Shown in pieces: positions 1-8,870 of a stretch of 50,173 nt of DNA. A program made the translations under genes and the position numbers. Origin of the DNA: Halorubrum sp. GN11_10-6_MGM (lineage in GTDB: Archaea > Halobacteriota > Halobacteria > Halobacteriales > Haloferacaceae); NCBI RefSeq assembly GCF_005435165.1, contig NZ_SGUC01000023.1, positions 1 through 50,173 of the forward strand. Reading direction: 5' to 3'. The number at the start of each line of letters is the position of its first letter. Positions within the stretch are counted from its first letter, which is position 1. The notes beneath the pieces were generated by a model. It was given only the letters and a program-made list of their open reading frames with translations, was not told the DNA's origin and ran no database searches.

Positions 1-2
1 GC

Positions 3-2204
3 CCGGCGGTCGTCGGCGTCGCGGTCGTCGCCGCGGCGTACCTCGGCGTGTTCTTCCAGGTGACGAACGTCGTCGGCGGGACGGCGCGGACGGCGGCCGT
101 CGTCGCCGTCGCGGGGGTGGGGGGCGTCGCGCTGGCGCTGGCCGTCGCCGAGCGGACCGCGCTCCTGCTCGCCGGAGCGCTCTTCGCCGCCGGGCTGGTC
201 GGGTACTTCCTCGCCGTTCCGGAGAGCCAGCGCGCGCTGTTCACCGTGCGAAGCGTCGTCCTGGACGTGCTCGCGCTGTCGACCGGGCTCTCGGTGCTGC
301 GGCTGGCGCTCGCGGACGTCTGGGTGCTCGCGGTGGCGCCCGTGCCGACGTTCCTCGTCGGCTACTTCGCGGGGCGCGGCCGCCACGTCGCGGCCGCGGC
401 GGTCGCGGGCGGGACCCTCGGCTTCCTGGTCCTCACCGGCGACGCGGGGACCGGAGCGGCGGTCGCGGGCGTCGTCGGCCTCGCGCTCGCGGTGGGCCTC
501 TCGACGCTCTCGACCCCGGGCCGGCGTCGGGGCCACGCGGGCACGTTCGCGGTGGTGGTCGCGGCGATGGTCGTCGCGAGCGCGACCGTGACCGTGATCC
601 CGGCGGGCGCGGCGGCCCCGTTGGGGCTCGACCGGGGGACGGCGACGCTGGAGTCGAGCCTGAGCGCCGACGACGAGCTGGAGGTGATCGGGTCCACGCG
701 CCTCTCGCCGGAGGTTCGGTACACGATCGAGAGTCCGGTCGAGCGGAACTGGCACACGGGGGCGTACGACACCTACACGGGCGACGGCTGGGTGAGGGCC
801 GGCGAGCGGTCCGCGCTGGGCGACCCGCTCGCGGGACCACCGGGACCGAGCGAAGCCGTCTCCGTGTCGATAACCGCAGAGACGGAATCGACCGCGCTGC
901 CGGCCCCGTGGAAGGCCGTGTCTGCCTCGGGCGGCGGGGCGGTCGAGGTCGACGAGCGCGGCAGTCTCCGGCTCGCGGAGCCGCTCGAACCCGGCGACCG
1001 AGTGAGCGTCGAGAGCCGCGTCCTCGACGCCGACCCCGCGGCGCTCCGGAACGCCAGCACCGACTACCCCGCGGCGATCGAAGAGCGGTACACCCAGCTG
1101 CCGGAGAGCACGCCCGAGCGGGTCGGCGACCGAACGGAGGAGATCGTCGCGGCCGCGGGCGCCGACTCGGCGTACGAGCAGGCCGCCGCGGTCGAGGCGT
1201 ACCTGCGCTCGGGGTACGACTACTCGCTGACCGTCGAGGAGCCCGAGGGCGACGTGGCGGACGCGTTCCTCTTCGAGATGGACGCCGGCTACTGCGTCTA
1301 CTTCGCGACGACGATGGCGGCGATGCTCCGATCGCAGGGGATCCCCACGCGGTTCGAGAGCGGCTACACCTCCGGGCAGCGGGTCGGGGAGGACGAGTAC
1401 GTCGTCCGGGGACAGAACGCCCACGCGTGGGTGTCGATCTACGTGCCCGAGCACGGCTGGGTGGCGTTCGACCCAACCCCGCCCGACCCGCGCGACGCCG
1501 CCCGCGACACCCGGCTCGCGGAGGCGCGCGCCGACGGGGTCGAGGACGTCGACACCGAGGCGTCCACGCCGAACCAGACGCTGGAGGTCGGTCCACGGAC
1601 GGCCCAACCGAACTCGATCGGCGGCGAGTCGGAGCCGGGCGCGGACGAGAACGACTCGACGGAGTCGGAGCCGGCGGACGCGAACGCGACGAACGGTACG
1701 GGCCTTTCGGAGGCGGACATCTCCCGTCTCGAAGGCGCGGAGGCGGACGGTATCGGGCCGGCCGGCGAGTCCGGCGGCTCCGGGGTCGGCGGGCTCCTGC
1801 CGACACCGAGCGCGGAGACCGCGCTCTATTGGCTGCTCGTCGCGGGGCTCGGCGTCGCCGGCGCCCGCCGCACGGGGCTCGCGAGCCGGGCGAGCCGGCG
1901 AATCGGCCCGATTCTCCCGCGGCGCCGACGCGATCCGGACGCGGAGGCAGTGCGGGCGTTCGCCGACCTCGAACGGCTGCTCGCCGGGCGCTACCGCGAG
2001 CGGCGACCGGGTGAGACGCCGCGGAGCTACGTCGACGCGGTCCGGACGCTCGGCGCCGACGAGCGCGTCGAGACCGTCGCGGCCGCGTACGAGCGCGCCG
2101 CGTACGCCGGCTCGGTGACCCGCGACGAGGCCGACGCGGCCCGGCGGGCCGTCCGCCGGCTCGCGCTCGAACGGCTGCCGCTCGTCGGGCGCTTCGTCCG
2201 CTGA
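3..2204 (+). CDS. Transglutaminase-like membrane protein (TgpA/DUF3488 type), 5' partial
   Basis: The frame is open to the left edge of the window, so the gene begins upstream; GTG at 48 is only the first visible internal start. The N-terminal ~180 residues are alternating hydrophobic membrane segments. A transglutaminase-core domain follows with the catalytic Cys (TGC at 1293, in GYCVYF), His (CAC at 1422, in NAHAW) and Asp (GAC at 1470, in FDPTPP). Then comes a low-complexity acidic linker, one more membrane segment near 1830 and a basic C-terminal helical region like DUF4129. The domain order matches TgpA-type membrane transglutaminase/protease-like proteins. The substrate is unknown; members are often next to MoxR ATPase/DUF58 genes, which would lie outside the window. 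Confidence 0.85.
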   Translation, partial: PAVVGVAVVAAAYLGVFFQVTNVVGGTARTAAVVAVAGVGGVALALAVAERTALLLAGALFAAGLVGYFLAVPESQRALFTVRSVVLDVLALSTGLSVLRLALADVWVLAVAPVPTFLVGYFAGRGRHVAAAAVAGGTLGFLVLTGDAGTGAAVAGVVGLALAVGLSTLSTPGRRRGHAGTFAVVVAAMVVASATVTVIPAGAAAPLGLDRGTATLESSLSADDELEVIGSTRLSPEVRYTIESPVERNWHTGAYDTYTGDGWVRAGERSALGDPLAGPPGPSEAVSVSITAETESTALPAPWKAVSASGGGAVEVDERGSLRLAEPLEPGDRVSVESRVLDADPAALRNASTDYPAAIEERYTQLPESTPERVGDRTEEIVAAAGADSAYEQAAAVEAYLRSGYDYSLTVEEPEGDVADAFLFEMDAGYCVYFATTMAAMLRSQGIPTRFESGYTSGQRVGEDEYVVRGQNAHAWVSIYVPEHGWVAFDPTPPDPRDAARDTRLAEARADGVEDVDTEASTPNQTLEVGPRTAQPNSIGGESEPGADENDSTESEPADANATNGTGLSEADISRLEGAEADGIGPAGESGGSGVGGLLPTPSAETALYWLLVAGLGVAGARRTGLASRASRRIGPILPRRRRDPDAEAVRAFADLERLLAGRYRERRPGETPRSYVDAVRTLGADERVETVAAAYERAAYAGSVTRDEADAARRAVRRLALERLPLVGRFVR

Positions 2205-2246
2205 ACGGGGGGCCTCCCGACACTATTTAATATGGGCGTCCTGTAG

Positions 2247-2552
<306 letters not shown>

Positions 2553-2680
2553 CCGTCACCTAACCGTCCGCCGTCGAGCGCCGGTTCGAACCGAACCGGT
2601 TTCGGGGGTAGTTTTTAACCGAATCGCGTCCGCGAGCCGCCGCTCCGTTCGATCTCGGACAGCGACAAGTCGCGTCGCCA

Positions 2681-2752
2681 ACCGGAGTCGGTCGTCGCAC
2701 CGGAGTCGGTCGTCGCACCGGAGTCGGTCGTCGCACCGGAGTCGGTCGTCGC
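2681..2752. repeat. 18-bp tandem repeat, 4 perfect copies
   Basis: Four identical head-to-tail copies of accggagtcggtcgtcgc, followed by a partial copy. The array lies between two converging genes and ends 7 bp before the UbiA stop codon. It may act as a spacer or terminator, or be replication-slippage product. Confidence 0.95.
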
Positions 2753-2759
2753 ACCGGGT

Positions 2760-3593
2760 TCAGGCGACCACGACGGCCCGCCCGACGACGAACGCCGCCG
2801 CGGCGAGGAAGGTCCCGTACTTGAATCGCTGCTGTGCGGCGCCGGGGTCGACGAAGCTCTCGTAGGTCGCGTACAGCATGACCGCGTCGGCGACCGCGAC
2901 GACCGCGAGATACCCCGCACCGAGGGTCCCGGTGAGGTACGGAAGCGGACTGACGGCGACGGCGACGACGAGCGCGGCCGCGCCGATCCACAGCGCGGTG
3001 CGCTCGCCGACGGCGATGGGCAGCGTCGCGAGCCCCTCCTCGCGGTCGCCGGCCACGTCCTCGACGTCTTTGATCACCTCGCGGGTGAACGTCGAGAGGC
3101 CGGCGAGCGCGGCGAGGACGACGACCGCGCGCGGGTTCCCGACGGCGGCCCCGCCGAACAGGAACGTCGACCCGACGAGGTACGCGACCAAGACGTTGCC
3201 GAGGCCCGGCGTTCCTTTGAAGACGCTCGTGTACGTGACCAGGGCGACGAGGTTCACCGCGGCGATGGCGATCGCCAGCGGCGGGAGGCTGATCGCGACC
3301 GCGACAGCGACCGCGAACCAGCCGATCGCGGTCGCGAGCGCCGCGCGCGGCGAGACCGCGCCGCGAGGAATCGGCCGGTCCGGCCGGTTCACCGCGTCGA
3401 TCTCGCGGTCGAAGTAGTCGTTGACGGCGTTGCCCGCGGCGACCGCGAACACGGTCGTCGCGGCCGCGAGCGCGGTCGGGAGGACCGCTCCGCTCGCGCC
3501 CGCGACGAACGCACCGGTGGCCGTGAGCACCCCGGCGGCGACGCAGTTGCCGAGGCGCGCGAGTTCGACGATACCGCGGAGCGTGTCTCGCAC
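2760..3593 (-). CDS. UbiA-family prenyltransferase, probably digeranylgeranylglyceryl phosphate synthase
   Basis: A 277-residue polytopic membrane protein. Both Asp-rich prenyl-diphosphate motifs are present: NDYFDREID near residues 58-66 and DVEDVAGDREEG near residue 180. In archaea the usual member of this size makes 2,3-di-O-geranylgeranylglyceryl phosphate, the second ether-bond step of membrane lipid synthesis; menaquinone or heme prenyltransferases are the alternatives. The open frame extends to 3731, but GTG at 3593 is preferred: a TATA-like TTTATT (reverse of 3621-3626) sits about 30 nt upstream, as in leaderless haloarchaeal genes, and the longer N-terminus is unlike the family and overlaps the next gene. 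Confidence 0.85.
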   Translation of the reverse strand: MRDTLRGIVELARLGNCVAAGVLTATGAFVAGASGAVLPTALAAATTVFAVAAGNAVNDYFDREIDAVNRPDRPIPRGAVSPRAALATAIGWFAVAVAVAISLPPLAIAIAAVNLVALVTYTSVFKGTPGLGNVLVAYLVGSTFLFGGAAVGNPRAVVVLAALAGLSTFTREVIKDVEDVAGDREEGLATLPIAVGERTALWIGAAALVVAVAVSPLPYLTGTLGAGYLAVVAVADAVMLYATYESFVDPGAAQQRFKYGTFLAAAAFVVGRAVVVA

Positions 3594-3618
3594 GTCGTCC
3601 GCGTACTCCCGCCCGCGA

Positions 3619-3628
3619 GAAATAAACG
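3619..3628 (-). promoter_or_regulatory. TATA-like box for the UbiA gene
   Basis: Reverse-strand CGTTTATTTC, centred about 30 nt before GTG 3593. It supports that start as a leaderless transcript. Confidence 0.6.
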
Positions 3629-3729
3629 GTGCGGGATCGGTCGAGCCGGTCCGCGGTCGCCCCGTGCTGCTCGGCCGGGCTCCGGGAATCCGCCGAAAAG
3701 TAAAACGGCTCCCGTCCGTAGCGATGATC

Positions 3730-4338
3730 ATGTCCGACGCCGCCGGCGACGACGGGGGGCGCCGCCTGCGGGTCGACCTCGACGTCGACCCGACCGACGA
3801 CGGCGGCTGTCCGATCGCCGCCGAGGCAGACGAGGCCGCCGAGGTGGCGGTGAACGCGGTCGGCGACGAGTGCGTCGTCGACGTGACGACGCCGGAGGGC
3901 GACGTGTACCGCGGGACCGGCGAGGTCGACGAGGACTGCCTCTGTCACGCGTTCTCGCGGCTCGGCTACGCGCCGCACTTCCGACGCGTCGAGGACGGGA
4001 CGATACTCGTGACCGCGTACGTCGACGACCGGGCCGCCGTCCGCCGCCTCGTCGAAACGCTCCGCGGCGTCGTCGACGGGGTCCGGCTCGTCCGGCTCGC
4101 GGTCGTCGAGGGACCGGACGCGACCGAGCAGGTCACCTTCGACCTCTCCGCGCTGACGCCGAAACAGCGCCGGGGGCTCGAACTCGCGGTCGTCCGGGGC
4201 TACTTCGACGACGACCGCGACGTTCGTCTGTGCGAGCTCGCGGACGAGCTCGGGATCAGCAAGTCCGCGCTCTCACAGCGGCTCCGCACCGCGCAGGCGA
4301 AGCTGGTGACCGACGTCTTCGAGGGCGCCGAGCGGTGA
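3730..4338 (+). CDS. HTH-bat (bacterio-opsin activator) regulator with N-terminal cysteines
   Basis: A 202-residue protein. The N-terminal half carries Cys in GGCPIA (about residue 27), DECVVD (about 50) and DCLCHAF (about 75), resembling the cysteine-bearing sensor half of NarO/DmsR-type haloarchaeal regulators. The C-terminal half is an HTH_10 domain (LTPKQRRGLELAV, then the helix-turn-helix LADELGISKSALSQRLR). ATG 3730 and ATG 3724 are both possible; the TATA-like AAAAGTAAAA at 3695-3704 fits either without a leader. It converges on the AhbC-type radical SAM gene, so a role in redox- or heme-linked regulation is plausible but inferred. Confidence 0.8.
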   Translation: MSDAAGDDGGRRLRVDLDVDPTDDGGCPIAAEADEAAEVAVNAVGDECVVDVTTPEGDVYRGTGEVDEDCLCHAFSRLGYAPHFRRVEDGTILVTAYVDDRAAVRRLVETLRGVVDGVRLVRLAVVEGPDATEQVTFDLSALTPKQRRGLELAVVRGYFDDDRDVRLCELADELGISKSALSQRLRTAQAKLVTDVFEGAER

Positions 4339-4360
4339 GCGCGGGCGTCCCGGTGTCGGC

Positions 4361-5596
4361 TCAGTCGTCGGCGGGCGCGGACCGACCCGCACCGTCGATC
4401 CGCGCGAGCGCCTCGTCGCCGGCGCGCTCGGCGTCCGTGAGGTAGCACTTCGGGTCGGGCGCGAACGGGTCGCCGTGCGCCGAGAGCGCGCGCAGCCGCG
4501 AGCCCCCCCGACAGATCGACTGGTACGCGCAGTCGGCGCACCGCCCGGAGAGGTGCTCTTCCCGCTCGCGGAGCCCGGCGAGGAGCGGGTTCGACTCGTC
4601 GGACCAGATCGCGCCGAACGAGCGGTCGCGGACGTTCCCGGGCGAGTACCCCTGCCAGAACTGCGTGAGGTGGACGTTGCCGACGGGGTCGACGTCGGCG
4701 ACGCGCTCGCCGGTGGGGTCGCCGCCGTTGCGTTCGAGGTACCGATAGATGAGCCGGGCGCGGTCGGTCCCCATCTCGCGGTCGGCGTACTCGACGAGGT
4801 GGCCGGCGTCGGCGTAGTTGCCGACCAGCAGCGTCTCGATCTCCTCGCCCGCGTCGTGGTACTCGCGGGTGAGGTCACAGAGGTCGGTGACCGCCGTCCG
4901 GGTCGCCTCCGGGCTCAGGTCGACGTCGGAGATGTCCGCGCCGCGGCCGCCGTAGTCGAGGTGGTAAAAGCAGAAGCGGTCGACGCCGACGTCGACGAGC
5001 AGGTCGACGACGCCGGCGAGGTCGTCGACGTTGTGCTCGGTGATCGTGTACCGCAGCCCCGTCTTGAGCCCGACGTCGAGGCAGGCTTCGATCCCGCGCA
5101 CGGCGGCGTCGAACGCGCCCTTCTCGCCGCGGATGCGGTCGTTGCGCTCGGGGAGGCCGTCGACCGAGACCCCGGCGTACTTGAGCCCCGCGTGCTTCAG
5201 CTCGCGGGCCCGCTCCCGGGTGAGGAGGGTGCCGTTCGTCGAGAGGACCGGGCGGACCCCGCTCTCGTCCGCGTGCTCGATCAGTTCGGGCAGGTCCTCG
5301 CGCACGAGGGGTTCGCCGCCGGAAAAGAGGAGGACCGGGACGCCGAACTCGGCGAGGTCGTCGATGAGCGCCTTCCCCTCCGCGGTCGACAGCTCGTTCG
5401 GGGCGCCCTCGGCGTCCGCACCGGCGTAGCAGTGCTCGCAGTAGAGGTTACAGCGCTTCGTGGTGTTCCAGACGACGACCGGGCGGCGCTGTTTCTCCTC
5501 GGTGATCTGCGGCTCCTTCGAGCCGTCGGCCGCGTCGTAGCGGAGCCCGTCGCTCTCGGCGTCGAGGCCGCACAGCAGCTTGCTGACGGAGATCAT
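4361..5596 (-). CDS. ahbC: Radical SAM/SPASM protein, AhbC-like (12,18-didecarboxysiroheme deacetylase)
   Basis: A 411-residue radical SAM enzyme. The SAM-cluster motif is CNLYCEHC (Cys 49, 53, 56), preceded by RPVVVWNTT, and the N-terminus (MISVSKLLCG) is like AhbC/NirJ1 proteins. A SPASM-type Cys-rich C-terminus follows (CADCAYQSICRGGSR ... KC, about residues 350-385) for auxiliary Fe-S binding. AhbC removes acetate side chains of 12,18-didecarboxysiroheme in the archaeal alternative heme pathway. It is translationally coupled by an ATGA overlap to the upstream rSAM-partner gene. The family is firm; the exact substrate is inferred, and a peptide-modifying rSAM role is the alternative given its partner. 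Confidence 0.75.
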   Translation of the reverse strand: MISVSKLLCGLDAESDGLRYDAADGSKEPQITEEKQRRPVVVWNTTKRCNLYCEHCYAGADAEGAPNELSTAEGKALIDDLAEFGVPVLLFSGGEPLVREDLPELIEHADESGVRPVLSTNGTLLTRERARELKHAGLKYAGVSVDGLPERNDRIRGEKGAFDAAVRGIEACLDVGLKTGLRYTITEHNVDDLAGVVDLLVDVGVDRFCFYHLDYGGRGADISDVDLSPEATRTAVTDLCDLTREYHDAGEEIETLLVGNYADAGHLVEYADREMGTDRARLIYRYLERNGGDPTGERVADVDPVGNVHLTQFWQGYSPGNVRDRSFGAIWSDESNPLLAGLREREEHLSGRCADCAYQSICRGGSRLRALSAHGDPFAPDPKCYLTDAERAGDEALARIDGAGRSAPADD

Positions 5597-6042
5597 CGCG
5601 ACCCCTCCGCGGGCGATTCGGCGGCGTCGTCTCCGTCGCGGTCGACCGGCGCGCCGCCGGAGGAGGCGGTCGGCGTCCCCTCCGTCTCCTCGTAGACGCG
5701 CTGCTCGGTGTCGGCCGCATCCTCGGCGGCGGCCGCATCCTCGTCGTCGTCGGGCGCCTCGCCGTCGTCAGCCCCTTCCGGAGCTCCGGTCGCCCCGTCG
5801 TCCGCCATCGACGCCGCGGAGTACCGCGACACCTCCGCGGCCGGACACACCCACACGTCGCGGGCGTACCACGCGAACAGCTTGCTCGCCTCCTCGTGGG
5901 CCGCGTCCGGCGTCGGCGCCGCGACCGTGCCGACGTGGCGGAGCGGGTCCGACTCCTCGTCGCGGACGAACACCTCGAACCGGCGACCGTCGGCCGATCG
6001 AACCCCGCTCGCGTCCTCGCTTCGATTCGTCTTCTCGACCAT
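5593..6042 (-). CDS. rSAM-partnered protein, Htur_1727-like
   Basis: A 149-residue acidic protein. The N-terminal ~80 residues form a compact domain (RRFEVFVRDEESDPLRHVG, then HEEASKLFAWYARDVWVCP) resembling the small PaaB-like Htur_1727 family described as a partner of haloarchaeal radical SAM genes. The C-terminus is a low-complexity Asp/Glu/Ala tail. Its stop overlaps the radical SAM start by 4 bp (5593-5596), so the two should be made in fixed ratio. Its biochemical role is unknown; it may be a chaperone, electron-transfer partner or substrate. Confidence 0.75.
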   Translation of the reverse strand: MVEKTNRSEDASGVRSADGRRFEVFVRDEESDPLRHVGTVAAPTPDAAHEEASKLFAWYARDVWVCPAAEVSRYSAASMADDGATGAPEGADDGEAPDDDEDAAAAEDAADTEQRVYEETEGTPTASSGGAPVDRDGDDAAESPAEGSR

Positions 6043-6170
6043 ACCCCCGATACGGGCGGTCCCCCGAACGGGGTTTCGCGCGTTCTCACGGCCGCGAAAC
6101 TCGCCCGAACTGGTTCGGGAGAGGGCCGCGAGACGCGGTCGCCACTCAGAGGGTGCGGATCGAAGCGGGA

Positions 6171-6239
6171 GCCCGGTCGCTACCGTTTCGAGAACCCGGT
6201 CGCTATCGTTTCGCGAGACCGGTCGCTACCGTCCCGAGG
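6171..6239. repeat. 23-bp imperfect tandem repeat, 3 copies
   Basis: Three head-to-tail copies (6171, 6194, 6217) share the core ccggtcgctaycgt in the 259-bp gap between the rSAM-partner gene and the ferredoxin gene. No gene is seen in this gap. Confidence 0.85.
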
Positions 6240-6301
6240 AAGTCGAGGACCGCGGGCGTCGCGATCCCGTGTGAGAACGGCCCGTTACCAGAAAGATCCG
6301 A

Positions 6302-6691
6302 TCAGATGACGCGGTTCTGTAGGTAGTCGAGGTGTTTCGCGTTGTAGACGATCTTGACCTCGTCGGTGGCCGGGCTCCCGATGCAGGTGAGGCGGACGTT
6401 CTTCTCTTCGACCTCCTCGTCGGAGAGGATCTGCTGCATGTCCATCTCGATGTCGCCTTCCTTGACGATGGACGCGCAGTTCGCGCACGCACCGGCGCGA
6501 CACGAGAAGGGCCAGTCGTAGCCCTGCGCCTCGGCGGATTCGAGGATGTACTCGCCCTGGTTCACTTCGAGGGTGCCGTAGTCCTCTTCGTCGAGGCCGG
6601 CGTCGGCGGCCTCCTCGAAGAGATCGTCGTCGTCCATCGACCAGCCGTGGTCGTCGAGCACTTCGTAGTTGAGGTATTCTACTGTGGGCAT
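6302..6691 (-). CDS. Halobacterial 2Fe-2S ferredoxin
   Basis: A 129-residue plant-type [2Fe-2S] ferredoxin, a soluble electron carrier. The cluster ligands are in CRAGACANC (three Cys) and the later RLTCIG. It has the acidic N-terminal extension typical of haloarchaeal ferredoxins ([13 protein letters not shown]), an adaptation to high salt. ATG 6691 ([10 protein letters not shown]) gives the standard length; a CTAATGAG-like box about 26 nt upstream agrees. In haloarchaea such ferredoxins accept electrons from 2-oxoacid:ferredoxin oxidoreductases. Confidence 0.95.
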   Translation of the reverse strand: MPTVEYLNYEVLDDHGWSMDDDDLFEEAADAGLDEEDYGTLEVNQGEYILESAEAQGYDWPFSCRAGACANCASIVKEGDIEMDMQQILSDEEVEEKNVRLTCIGSPATDEVKIVYNAKHLDYLQNRVI

Positions 6692-6942
6692 CACCTGCCG
6701 GTTTGAAGCCCACCTCATTAGGCTTTGCTGTTCCCTAGCCGGCGGGGCCGCCGCAGGATCCGAGCGACCGAACACGTTCGACCCGGCTCGGTGCCGCGAA
6801 CGGGGTGCGGTCCGCCGCGGTCGGCCGTTCGCTCCGATCGCCGCCACCGTCCGTCCGGTCTCGGCGCCCTCGTGACAGAGGGTTATCACGACTGATACGA
6901 GACGGGTAACAATAAATAGCGTACGGCGCTCAGAGGGTACCG

Positions 6943-7812
6943 ATGGAGGAGTCCGTCGTCGCCGACTTCGTCGGCCGGGTCCACGCGGCGAGCCTACCGA
7001 CAGACGAGCCGGCGACGGGTCGCGTCCTGTTGAGCCAGCGGCGGCTCGTCCTCGCGACGGACGGCGGGAAGGAGACGATTCCGCTCTCGCGGATCTTCGA
7101 CGTCGTCGTCGGGAACGTCCCGGGGGAGCTGCGCTCGTTTTTCAACGACAGCGTCACCGTCGCGTACGAGCGCGACGGGTCGCGGCGCTCGGCGCTCGTG
7201 GAAGGCGAGCCGGACGACATGGACAAGTTCGTCAGGCTGCTGTTCAAGGCCCTGTTGCGGGACGTCACCGTGACGGTGCGCCACCCGGCGAAGGTCGGCG
7301 GGCGCGTCACGGACGCGACCGATCACCGCGCCTCGGTGACGGTGGCGCCGGGCGAGATACGGTTCGGGAACTGTCCGGAGCCGTTCGCCGTCGACCTCTC
7401 CGCCGTGATCGACTACGAGCGGACCGACCGTACCCTCGACGGGACGAAGCGCCCCGCGCTCGTGTTCCGGCACGTCCTCGACGAGCGGACGGTCACGTCG
7501 ATAGCGACCGTGCCGAACAAGCGCGCGCTCAACATCCTCGGCCGGTACATCAAGATCGAATACGACGAGGCGATGGAGGAGCTCGACTCCTTCGACCCGA
7601 CCGAAGAGCAGCTGGAGATCCTCGTCTCCATCTACTCGGCCGGCGGGGAGGCGAACATCGCCGACGTGATCACCGGCGACGTCGCGCAGACGTCGATGAT
7701 CCTCGACACGCTCCGCGAGGCCGACCTCGTCGCGGACGGTGACAGCGGCACCACGCTGACCCGGAAGGGACAGATGATCGTGAGCACCTACCTCGAATCG
7801 GTCAACGCCTGA
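6943..7812 (+). CDS. CheF-family taxis adaptor-like protein
   Basis: A 289-residue protein like the haloarchaeal CheF family (formerly DUF439), which links CheY to the archaellum switch. The N-terminal part is beta-rich ([25 protein letters not shown]) and occurs as two similar half-domains (residues ~1-110 and ~115-205). A C-terminal winged-helix-like segment follows (about 225-289; [20 protein letters not shown]). No che or arl genes are nearby, so this may be a paralogue with a different job. A TATA-like AATAAATAG about 29 nt upstream of the ATG indicates a leaderless start. Confidence 0.75.
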   Translation: MEESVVADFVGRVHAASLPTDEPATGRVLLSQRRLVLATDGGKETIPLSRIFDVVVGNVPGELRSFFNDSVTVAYERDGSRRSALVEGEPDDMDKFVRLLFKALLRDVTVTVRHPAKVGGRVTDATDHRASVTVAPGEIRFGNCPEPFAVDLSAVIDYERTDRTLDGTKRPALVFRHVLDERTVTSIATVPNKRALNILGRYIKIEYDEAMEELDSFDPTEEQLEILVSIYSAGGEANIADVITGDVAQTSMILDTLREADLVADGDSGTTLTRKGQMIVSTYLESVNA

Positions 7813-7887
7813 CGGGGAGTTCGAAACGGTCCGTAACCCCCGGCGGTGGGGGGAAGTTTGATGCTTGTGTAACCGTAGGTACTGCCC

Positions 7888-8784
7888 ATGAGAGACCGTG
7901 ACCACCGCGGGGAGGCGACGGCGCTCGACGCCGCGGCCCGCGAGCGGGGAATCGACGGACCGACCGGAGAGCGGTCGGGCGGGGGCGAGACCGGTTCGGG
8001 ACCGCGAACCGCCCGCGTGCCGGCCGACCACGACCACGACACGTTCTCGGTCGAGGGGATAGACACCGACCGCCGCGAGGGAGTGCTGGAAGCGGTCCTG
8101 CGCGACGTCGACGGCGTCAGCGCCGCCTCGGCGACGCGGCGCAACGGGACGGTGGGCGTTCACCACGCCCCGTCGCTGTCGCGCGGCGCGATCCGCGAGG
8201 TGCTCGAAGCGTGCGGGCTCGTCGTCGCCCCCGGCGACGAGGCGTTCGAGGCGCGGCGCGCCTCGCAGTTCGCGTCCGCCCGCGTCGCGGTCGCGGTGCT
8301 GTTCGGCCTGATGGTCGCGACGCCGTACGTCGCGGTGCTGTACCCGACCCGCGTCGAGTGGCTGTTCTACGACCCGGTGACGGTCCAGTACCTCCAGTCG
8401 ATCCTCGACTCGCAGATGACGACGCACTTCTTCATCAACCTCGGCGCGCTCTCGGGGATCGCGTTCCTCGTCGCCTGCGGGCCGACGATCCGGCGCGCCG
8501 CGGCGGCGGTACGCGACGGCGAGTTCACCAACGAGGTCGCCTTCGTGGGGAGCGTCGCCGCCCTCTACGGGTACAGCACGCTCGTCGCGTTCACCGGGCT
8601 AGCGGGCGCGGTCCACTACGACCTCGTCGCGTACGCGGTCGTCGTCGCGACGCTCTGGACGCAGTTCGGCGTCACGGACACGGCCTTCGACCCCGCGCCG
8701 AACGGCGAGGACGACGCCGAGGAAGCCGCCGACGCCGACCCCGACCCCGACGAACCGGTCGCGATGACCGACGGCGGTCGCTGA
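7888..8784 (+). CDS. HMA-like domain membrane protein (transport ATPase N-terminus-like)
   Basis: A 298-residue protein. Residues ~1-50 are a polar linker; residues ~51-115 look like a heavy-metal-associated ferredoxin-like fold (DTFSVEGIDT ... VLRDVDGVSAASATRRNGTV), but the metal-binding CxxC is missing. Four membrane segments follow at about 131-152, 175-197, 210-228 and 232-248, then an acidic tail. It resembles the front of a CPx-type P-ATPase but has no P-domain (no DKTGT) or nucleotide-binding domain. Whether it is a decayed ATPase or a stand-alone membrane sensor or accessory cannot be told from sequence. The frame is open throughout and codon use is normal, which favours a working gene. 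Confidence 0.55.
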   Translation: MRDRDHRGEATALDAAARERGIDGPTGERSGGGETGSGPRTARVPADHDHDTFSVEGIDTDRREGVLEAVLRDVDGVSAASATRRNGTVGVHHAPSLSRGAIREVLEACGLVVAPGDEAFEARRASQFASARVAVAVLFGLMVATPYVAVLYPTRVEWLFYDPVTVQYLQSILDSQMTTHFFINLGALSGIAFLVACGPTIRRAAAAVRDGEFTNEVAFVGSVAALYGYSTLVAFTGLAGAVHYDLVAYAVVVATLWTQFGVTDTAFDPAPNGEDDAEEAADADPDPDEPVAMTDGGR

Positions 8785-8870
8785 CGGGGTCGCTCCGCTC
8801 GGCTGCGGCCGTTCGTCTGTATCGTCTGTACCCTTTTCCGTCGCCTTCGCCGTTTCCCTGCGGAGCCCAC

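Noticed and set aside
433..2223. Long minus-strand open frame opposite the transglutaminase gene
   Set aside because: Arg/Pro/Ser-rich translation with no domains; typical antisense shadow in GC-rich DNA. Many similar long frames elsewhere were rejected for the same reason.
2681..2752. Possible CRISPR array
   Set aside because: Units are head-to-tail with no spacers and there are no cas genes. The same holds for the other tandem arrays. The Cas4-like domain at 46993-49713 belongs to a Dna2-type helicase.
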